From positions 19,826,072 to 19,890,071 of the forward strand of contig CM046836.1 in assembly GCA_025618425.1 (NCBI GenBank): 64,000 nt of DNA. Reading direction: 5' to 3'. This DNA comes from Heliocidaris tuberculata (taxonomy: Eukaryota > Echinodermata > Echinoidea > Camarodonta > Echinometridae). The translations under genes were made by a program, and so were the position numbers. This document shows positions 54,735 through 64,000 of the stretch, one piece after another; position 1 is the stretch's first letter; each line of letters starts with the position of its first letter. The notes under the pieces are model-generated. The model worked only from the letters and a program-made list of their open reading frames with translations, made no database searches and was not told where the DNA came from.

Positions 54735-57700
54735 ATGGCAAGCACACGTCGAAGACATTCTGTTAAGCTTTGGTCCATCCTATGTATGCAGCTGACCACC
54801 ATTCTGTGCTTCACTGCCCCCGCGCCGGATCACCTCTGCCGATATTGTCGTTGCCGAGATGACAACCAGTGGGTATCATGCAGTGGTGTTATCCAGTTTG
54901 GGGCTCAGCTAAAACACACCCTTGAAGATGATGACTTCTCTCATCTGGATTTGGACGTGCCTCCTTCGGAAATATCACCTGATCTTTTCAAGGATATCAT
55001 CAACGTTACTGATCTAATATTAAGTCATAACGGCCTTACGTACATTGACAACCGGCTTTTCAGGAGTTTCCGACGACTTGACGCAATCGACCTCTCCAAC
55101 AACGCCCTCTCCATGGTTCCAGTGTTCCACAGTCAGACACCTCTTCGTTCACTTCGACTTGGATTTAATAATATTCGCAGCCTTCCGGGCGACCTGAAAC
55201 ACCATGTTCCAAGTTGAACACTCTGCAGTTGAATCACAACAAAATTAGATCTGTTCATGCAAGTAGCCTGCCGAAGGAGCTGGAAATGTTGGTCCTGACC
55301 TACAACAAAATTGTTGCTATCGACAAGACGACACTGTCTGGTCTTGCAAAACTGCATACCGTTTATCTGTCAGGCAACAAAATCTCCTTCATCTCTAGCG
55401 GTTCCTTTAATTTGCCCGCTTTGGAACAAGTAGATATGAGCAGCAACAGAATTAGTGAAATCCATCCTGATGCATTTTCCCCGGCGCTGACCATTCTCTA
55501 TATCAATGACAATATACTGTCCGATTTGTCCAATCTTGACGGACTGTCTTCTTTACGGTTTTTAGACATCTCCGATCAAAACGGCGCCACCAAACTTCGA
55601 CATTTCCCCCGTCTTAGTAATATTACAAAGTTGGTGATAACTCTTAACCACAATCCCGATGTAATCCCCGCAGTTTTAACTCACGCACCTAGGCTGTCCC
55701 AACTCCAAGCAACCGATGGTGAAATACAGAGTATTACCCTGTCAAAACATACATCCCTTAAATTCCTGATCCTAAACTCCAACGCTTTAATGTACATCAG
55801 AAACCTGACGCTCTTGTCCTCTCTCGAGACTCTATACGCCAATTCTAATTTGATGACGTCTATTCCCCACCTAGTTGGACTTCATAATCTGAAAACGATA
55901 TATTTAGAAGAAAACAAAATTGTCACTGTATCACTCTCTGATCTGAAAGACTTACCCAAGCTAGAAACTATAAAGTTATCTCGGAACAATATAACATCTA
56001 TTTCAGGCGACTTTCGTGCAACAAATCTGCAAGCAATTTTCTTGTCTGGAAACCGATTGTGCAAATTTTCATCTCGCGCCTTTTTTAGCTTTCCCAAATT
56101 ACAGAATCTCGTACTAGCCGAAAATCCGATAACGAGCGAACATCCAATTCAATTTCACCCTTACTTAAAATCCCTTGATTTGAAACACACAAAGCTAAAA
56201 ACGGTTGATTCTGAATCATTCAGAGAATTGCATTCTCTGACTATACTTATGCTTTCAAGTAATCTGATATCCCAAATTGTTGGCATTGCTCCCCTTCGCA
56301 GTCTGCTCATTTTACGGTTAGATAACAATCCATTAAACTTCATTGAAAATCACGTCACTCAATCTCTACCAAGTCTGCGGGAGCTGTCCATAACAAACAC
56401 AAAACTTGTGGTCTTCCCGGCAGTGCAAGGTACATTTCCTGATATGAATAAGATTCTCTTAAGAGGAAATTATCTTACTAGAATACCAAGGGAAATAGCT
56501 CACAATTTTCCGAATTTAAAAGTTCTTGACTTATCTCATAACCTGATTGATAAATTTGAGCCCGACACATTTGCACAGTTTACCAACATCGGCAAATTTT
56601 CTATTTTGGACAATCGAATACCTCACTACGATACGGATGTTACAGAGAACCTGCGGTTGGTACATCTTAACTTCGGTTCCGACTACACAGAATCCGTTTC
56701 TGAGAGAATGTACGACATTCTGAATGAACTCGAAATTGTTGGAATACGAGGATCCGCCTCTCTACGGGTACCCGCGCATGTTCTGAGCAAACCACTTTCC
56801 AGTTTCAAAATTAGCGGAGTTAGCGTTCATGATCAGGACAGTGAAGACAATGCTTGCACCATGCTTCCAGGAGAGAGTTTAGCCATAAAGGAAGCCGTGC
56901 TGAATGCCTCTACGTTTTCTACCTTCCTTAGACAATTTAAAACACTTTACGCTTTTAATATCAAGCTTCTCGAAGATATAAGCTTCGACAGCAGAACAAT
57001 GCATAGCGCAAGGTTACTGAATTTTTATTACAAGAAGTCCCGACTCACCGCACTTCCCCAAGTCTTTGCGCCTTACCTAACCAATTTGGGCGTTACCGAT
57101 AATCTCCTGGTAGCATTTAACGTGGCCGACTTAACTAAGTTTTATCCTAGATTAGACTCCCTTGATCTCTCAAACAATCACATCAGGGTTCTCTCGGGTT
57201 GTGGTGTTAAAGGCATGTCCCACCCTCTCCGCATTCTAGACCTCACGGGCAATGATCTAGAAAGATTTTCTGCTTGGAAGTGTGAAAACGGTTTCAAGAT
57301 CCTAGCAGATTTGTATTTTCTGTCTCTGAATGACAACAATCTGTCATATCTGGAAGACGAGATTATTCCAAAGGCCTATCCTGACCGAGCTCCTTTCAAA
57401 ACAAATGTCTTCGCAGAGGGAAACGCACTTATCTGTGACTGTCACCAGCGTTGGTTAGTTGAAAACGGGAAGGGCATCACATTCCCAAACGCGAAATGTT
57501 CTGCACCACAGCGACATGCCGGCAAATATATTACGACTTTGTTGAAAGAAGATTTTCCTTGCCAGCTTTCTGTTATGGAAAGGGATTTCTGCTTCATTTC
57601 GAACGACTCCGGTGTCTTGGTGGTTTGTCCGGTAACATCCTATCCCTTTACAGCTCAGACAACATGGTTGTATGAATCATCAAGTGACTATGAGAAATGG

Positions 57701-58084
57701 ACTTGGACAGCTGCTGGTTTCAGCAATGACTCGCAGTGGCTCGAGTTGAACATCGAGCGAGAGAACCCCGACGATAACAAACTGGAGATATCTCCGAAAT
57801 GCCAAGCGAGGGATGAATGGGACTCACTCGAGATAGATGTTCAGTTGGAAATCGCATTTAGCAACGTCGACGAAAACGAAACTATGTCTGTCAAATGCAG
57901 TGCTCGTGTGCAAGATACAAATGACGTCATTCAGTCAACAGCCGAGAGCTCTTCAGGGACGGACTTTGTAGAAACGGTGATTAGCTTAAATGCTGGAGAT
58001 GCTGGAAAATATCTTCAAGCCGATGGACAATTGATTTCATTTGTGCTTGATATAGTCCTTTTCCTGCAGTATTTAATAGCATAA
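54735..58084 (+). CDS. Secreted, probably GPI-anchored leucine-rich-repeat protein (one apparent frameshift)
   Basis: The start ATG at 54735 follows the acceptor at 54721; an ATG at 54714 lies in the intron. MASTRRRHS leads into a signal peptide (LWSILCMQLTTILCF). An LRRNT cysteine cluster (CRYCRC) follows, then some two dozen L-x-x-L-x-L-x-x-N-x-I repeats to about 57370, and an LRRCT (ICDCHQRWL...AKCSAPQR...FPC). A possible Ig-like segment comes next (VLVVCPVTS, W, SVKCSA). The C-terminus is a hydrophobic tail ISFVLDIVLFLQYLIA with no cytoplasmic residues, preceded by small residues NAGDAG, which suggests a GPI signal. The frame shifts at about 55211, where one A seems missing between HHVP and LNTLQLNHN; sequencing error or true mutation are both possible. 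Length would be about 1,116 residues. Likely role: cell-surface adhesion or recognition (inference); chaoptin-like in layout. Confidence 0.8.
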
Positions 58085-58912
<828 letters not shown>

Positions 58913-59621
58913 CTATCCTGACCGAGCTCCTTTCAAAACAAATGTCTTCGCAGAGGGAAACGCACTTATCTGTGACTGTCACCAGCGTTGGTTAGTTGAA
59001 AACGGGAAGGGCATCACATTCCCAAACGCGAAATGTTCTGCACCACAGCGACATGCCGGCAAATATATTACGACTTTGTTGAAAGAAGATTTTCCTTGCC
59101 AGCTTTCTGTTATGGAAAGGGATTTCTGCTTCATTTCGAACGACTCCGGTGTCTTGGTGGTTTGTCCGGTAACATCCTATCCCTTTACAGCTCAGACAAC
59201 ATGGTTGTATGAATCATCAAGTGACTATGAGAAATGGACTTGGACAGCTGCTGGTTTCAGCAATGACTCGCAGTGGCTCGAGTTGAACATCGAGCGAGAG
59301 AACCCCGACGATAACAAACTGGAGATATCTCCGAAATGCCAAGCGAGGGATGAATGGGACTCACTCGAGATAGATGTTCAGTTGGAAATCGCATTTAGCA
59401 ACGTCGACGAAAACGAAACTATGTCTGTCAAATGCAGTGCTCGTGTACAAGATACAAATGACGTCATTCAGTCAACAGCCGAGAGCTCTTCAGGGACGGA
59501 CTTTGTAGAAACGGTGATTAGCTTAAATGCTGGAGATGCTGGAAAATATCTTCAAGCCGATGGACAATTGATTTCATTTGTGCTTGATATAGTCCTTTTC
59601 CTGCAGTATTTAATAGCATAA
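58913..59621 (+). pseudogene. Duplicate LRR terminal exon, unit 2
   Basis: Encodes the LRRCT, the possible Ig-like region and the hydrophobic tail exactly as in the complete gene, ending in the same stop at 59619-59621. It lacks a signal peptide and LRRs. Upstream the frame runs into the CTA repeat (MYYYFTYYYYPDRAPFK). It carries the only coding difference seen between units, GTG to GTA (Val, synonymous) at 59447. It could only be expressed by splicing or readthrough from upstream. Confidence 0.8.
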
Positions 59622-59965
59622 AAACGATTAGCTTCAGTTGGAACTTGAAGAACAAGTAGATTCACCAAGAAAACACAATTCATCATATTCACCTTGCCCA
59701 ACAATGTGTTGAAAAGGCTAGTGTTAAGTCGGCATATATATCTTAATGAAGAGCTAATTATGTTATAACTTTTCCAGTCAAGAAGATACCAAGACTAGGA
59801 TTATTCACCGATTATTAAGGGCATAGATCTATACCATAAGGTTTTGCTTAATATGGATAAAAGGTTGCGGCGTCGGCTTACGGGCATATAAATCCAACGT
59901 CCACATAATATGTCTATGATTACACACTACAGCTACTGCTGCTGTTGCTGCAACTGCACTATTAT

Positions 59966-60015
<50 letters not shown>

Positions 60016-60081
60016 TTACTACTACTACTACTACTACTAGTACTACTACTACTAGTACTACTACTACTACTACTACTACTT

Positions 60082-60187
<106 letters not shown>

Positions 60188-60286
60188 AACTACTACTATT
60201 ACTACTACATTTGCTATGTCATCTACCAGCTACCGTGCTCCTGCTTCTACTACTATTTTAAATGCCTGTACTACTACAACTAATAT

Positions 60287-60334
<48 letters not shown>

Positions 60335-60422
60335 AACTTCTACTAACAAAACTACTACAGTACTACTACTTATAATTTTACCACTAAATTTACTACATGT
60401 ACTACTACTTCACATATTACTA

Positions 60423-61131
60423 CTATCCTGACCGAGCTCCTTTCAAAACAAATGTCTTCGCAGAGGGAAACGCACTTATCTGTGACTGTCACCAGCGTTG
60501 GTTAGTTGAAAACGGGAAGGGCATCACATTCCCAAACGCGAAATGTTCTGCACCACAGCGACATGCCGGCAAATATATTACGACTTTGTTGAAAGAAGAT
60601 TTTCCTTGCCAGCTTTCTGTTATGGAAAGGGATTTCTGCTTCATTTCGAACGACTCCGGTGTCTTGGTGGTTTGTCCGGTAACATCCTATCCCTTTACAG
60701 CTCAGACAACATGGTTGTATGAATCATCAAGTGACTATGAGAAATGGACTTGGACAGCTGCTGGTTTCAGCAATGACTCGCAGTGGCTCGAGTTGAACAT
60801 CGAGCGAGAGAACCCCGACGATAACAAACTGGAGATATCTCCGAAATGCCAAGCGAGGGATGAATGGGACTCACTCGAGATAGATGTTCAGTTGGAAATC
60901 GCATTTAGCAACGTCGACGAAAACGAAACTATGTCTGTCAAATGCAGTGCTCGTGTGCAAGATACAAATGACGTCATTCAGTCAACAGCCGAGAGCTCTT
61001 CAGGGACGGACTTTGTAGAAACGGTGATTAGCTTAAATGCTGGAGATGCTGGAAAATATCTTCAAGCCGATGGACAATTGATTTCATTTGTGCTTGATAT
61101 AGTCCTTTTCCTGCAGTATTTAATAGCATAA
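60423..61131 (+). pseudogene. Duplicate LRR terminal exon, unit 3
   Basis: Coding sequence identical by eye to that of the complete gene from PDRAPFK to the stop. Preceded by a (CTA)n tract shorter than in unit 2. No promoter, signal peptide or LRR domain. Confidence 0.8.
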
Positions 61132-61475
61132 AAACGATTAGCTTCAGTTGGAACTTGAAGAACAAGTAGATTCACCAAGAAAACACAATTCATCATATTC
61201 ACCTTGCCCAACAATGTGTTGAAAAGGCTAGTGTTAAGTCGGCATATATATCTTAATGAAGAGCTAATTATGTTATAACTTTTCCAGTCAAGAAGATACC
61301 AAGACTAGGATTATTCACCGATTATTAAGGGCATAGATCTATACCATAAGGTTTTGCTTAATATGGATAAAAGGTTGCGGCGTCGGCTTACGGGCATATA
61401 AATCCAACGTCCACATAATATGTCTATGATTACACACTACAGCTACTGCTGCTGTTGCTGCAACTGCACTATTAT

Positions 61476-61522
<47 letters not shown>

Positions 61523-61591
61523 TTACTACTACTACTACTACTACTACTAGTACTACTACTACTAGTACTACTAGTACTACTACTACTACTT

Positions 61592-61622
<31 letters not shown>

Positions 61623-61660
61623 TACTACTACTACTACTACTGCTACTACTACTACTACTT

Positions 61661-61691
<31 letters not shown>

Positions 61692-61790
61692 AACTACTAC
61701 TATTACTACTACATTTGCTATGTCATCTACCAGCTACCGTGCTCCTGCTTCTACTACTATTTTAAATGCCTGTACTACTACAACTAATAT

Positions 61791-61835
<45 letters not shown>

Positions 61836-61923
61836 AACTTCTACTAACAAAACTACTACAGTACTACTACTTATAATTTTACCACTAAATTTACTACATG
61901 TACTACTACTTCACATATTACTA

Positions 61924-62632
61924 CTATCCTGACCGAGCTCCTTTCAAAACAAATGTCTTCGCAGAGGGAAACGCACTTATCTGTGACTGTCACCAGCGTT
62001 GGTTAGTTGAAAACGGGAAGGGCATCACATTCCCAAACGCGAAATGTTCTGCACCACAGCGACATGCCGGCAAATATATTACGACTTTGTTGAAAGAAGA
62101 TTTTCCTTGCCAGCTTTCTGTTATGGAAAGGGATTTCTGCTTCATTTCGAACGACTCCGGTGTCTTGGTGGTTTGTCCGGTAACATCCTATCCCTTTACA
62201 GCTCAGACAACATGGTTGTATGAATCATCAAGTGACTATGAGAAATGGACTTGGACAGCTGCTGGTTTCAGCAATGACTCGCAGTGGCTCGAGTTGAACA
62301 TCGAGCGAGAGAACCCCGACGATAACAAACTGGAGATATCTCCGAAATGCCAAGCGAGGGATGAATGGGACTCACTCGAGATAGATGTTCAGTTGGAAAT
62401 CGCATTTAGCAACGTCGACGAAAACGAAACTATGTCTGTCAAATGCAGTGCTCGTGTGCAAGATACAAATGACGTCATTCAGTCAACAGCCGAGAGCTCT
62501 TCAGGGACGGACTTTGTAGAAACGGTGATTAGCTTAAATGCTGGAGATGCTGGAAAATATCTTCAAGCCGATGGACAATTGATTTCATTTGTGCTTGATA
62601 TAGTCCTTTTCCTGCAGTATTTAATAGCATAA
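61924..62632 (+). pseudogene. Duplicate LRR terminal exon, unit 4
   Basis: As unit 3. The preceding CTA tract has extra ACTAGT interruptions and an ACTGCT variant near 61640, so the spacer evolves faster than the coding part. Confidence 0.8.
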
Positions 62633-62976
62633 AAACGATTAGCTTCAGTTGGAACTTGAAGAACAAGTAGATTCACCAAGAAAACACAATTCATCATATT
62701 CACCTTGCCCAACAATGTGTTGAAAAGGCTAGTGTTAAGTCGGCATATATATCTTAATGAAGAGCTAATTATGTTATAACTTTTCCAGTCAAGAAGATAC
62801 CAAGACTAGGATTATTCACCGATTATTAAGGGCATAGATCTATACCATAAGGTTTTGCTTAATATGGATAAAAGGTTGCGGCGTCGGCTTACGGGCATAT
62901 AAATCCAACGTCCACATAATATGTCTATGATTACACACTACAGCTACTGCTGCTGTTGCTGCAACTGCACTATTAT

Positions 62977-63030
<54 letters not shown>

Positions 63031-63066
63031 TACTACTACTACTACTAGTACTACTACTACTACTAG

Positions 63067-63210
<144 letters not shown>

Positions 63211-63309
63211 AACTACTACTATTACTACTACATTTGCTATGTCATCTACCAGCTACCGTGCTCCTGCTTCTACTACTATTTTAAATGCCTGTACTACTAC
63301 AACTAATAT

Positions 63310-63363
<54 letters not shown>

Positions 63364-63451
63364 AACTTCTACTATCAAAACTACTACAGTACTACTACTT
63401 ATAATTTTACCACTAAATTTACTACATGTACTACTACTTCACATATTACTA

Positions 63452-64000
63452 CTATCCTGACCGAGCTCCTTTCAAAACAAATGTCTTCGCAGAGGGAAAC
63501 GCACTTATCTGTGACTGTCACCAGCGTTGGTTAGTTGAAAACGGGAAGGGCATCACATTCCCAAACGCGAAATGTTCTGCACCACAGCGACATGCCGGCA
63601 AATATATTACGACTTTGTTGAAAGAAGATTTTCCTTGCCAGCTTTCTGTTATGGAAAGGGATTTCTGCTTCATTTCGAACGACTCCGGTGTCTTGGTGGT
63701 TTGTCCGGTAACATCCTATCCCTTTACAGCTCAGACAACATGGTTGTATGAATCATCAAGTGACTATGAGAAATGGACTTGGACAGCTGCTGGTTTCAGC
63801 AATGACTCGCAGTGGCTCGAGTTGAACATCGAGCGAGAGAACCCCGACGATAACAAACTGGAGATATCTCCGAAATGCCAAGCGAGGGATGAATGGGACT
63901 CACTCGAGATAGATGTTCAGTTGGAAATCGCATTTAGCAACGTCGACGAAAACGAAACTATGTCTGTCAAATGCAGTGCTCGTGTGCAAGATACAAATGA
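63452..64000 (+). pseudogene. Duplicate LRR terminal exon, unit 5 (cut by the window end)
   Basis: Matches the other units up to the window edge, reaching the VQDTN region of the coding sequence. Whether the array continues is not visible. Confidence 0.8.

Overview
This is eukaryotic (metazoan) DNA: AT-rich, with interrupted genes, spliceosomal introns, dense microsatellites and many transposon relics. Intronic box C/D snoRNAs of vertebrate type (U15), a large leucine-rich-repeat gene, a P2RX7_C-domain gene and the repeat types present point to a marine invertebrate deuterostome, most likely an echinoderm. The phylum is an inference.

Layout. 0-5.9 kb: a LINE 3' end, a two-exon fragment of an unrecognised gene on the minus strand (2841-3453), and several MITEs. 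5.9-17.5 kb: the most coherent locus, a plus-strand, apparently non-coding snoRNA host gene with about 17 exons. Its introns carry at least 13 box C/D snoRNAs in four families: four copies of U15/SNORD15, two snoRNAs with a U21-type 28S guide, and three and four copies of two families I cannot name. One more convincing single-copy candidate and one weak candidate bring the total to 14-15. There is one snoRNA per intron, and several intron-exon units are visibly duplicated. 17.5-25 kb: minus-strand relics, including a thrice-repeated PHD-like module, a piggyBac transposase C-terminus, and a two-exon P2RX7_C-domain gene that fuses in frame to a transposon-associated domain. Three copies of a TTAA-flanked MITE occur in the window (one at 2.3 kb, two here).

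25-43 kb: transposon graveyard. It holds a 1.4-kb TA-flanked element, a hAT C-terminus, a palindrome-rich foldback element built of CCTAG motifs, an uncharacterised multi-part minus-strand gene broken by two nested elements (one can be removed on paper to restore the frame exactly), a tandem array of coding-derived units, a pogo-like transposase pseudogene, and smaller relics. 44.4-47.5 kb: a 64-bp purine-rich minisatellite of about 35 units whose long open frames are spurious. 47.5-52.4 kb: low-complexity DNA, a 215-224-bp tandem repeat, and a tRNA-derived SINE interrupted by a large palindrome.

52.4-64 kb: a plus-strand gene for a secreted, probably GPI-anchored LRR protein of about 1,100 residues. 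It has a TATA promoter and a probable 5' non-coding exon, and one apparent one-base frameshift near 55211. Its last 235 codons plus 3' flank plus a (CTA)n tract are tandemly repeated as a nearly identical ~1.5-kb unit (five copies, the last cut by the window edge). The unit junction lies at a CTA microhomology.

The strongest candidates for something not yet described are the multi-copy snoRNA host gene and the terminal-exon macrosatellite of the LRR gene. Guide targets and family names come from memory of rRNA and snoRNA sequences and need a database check.
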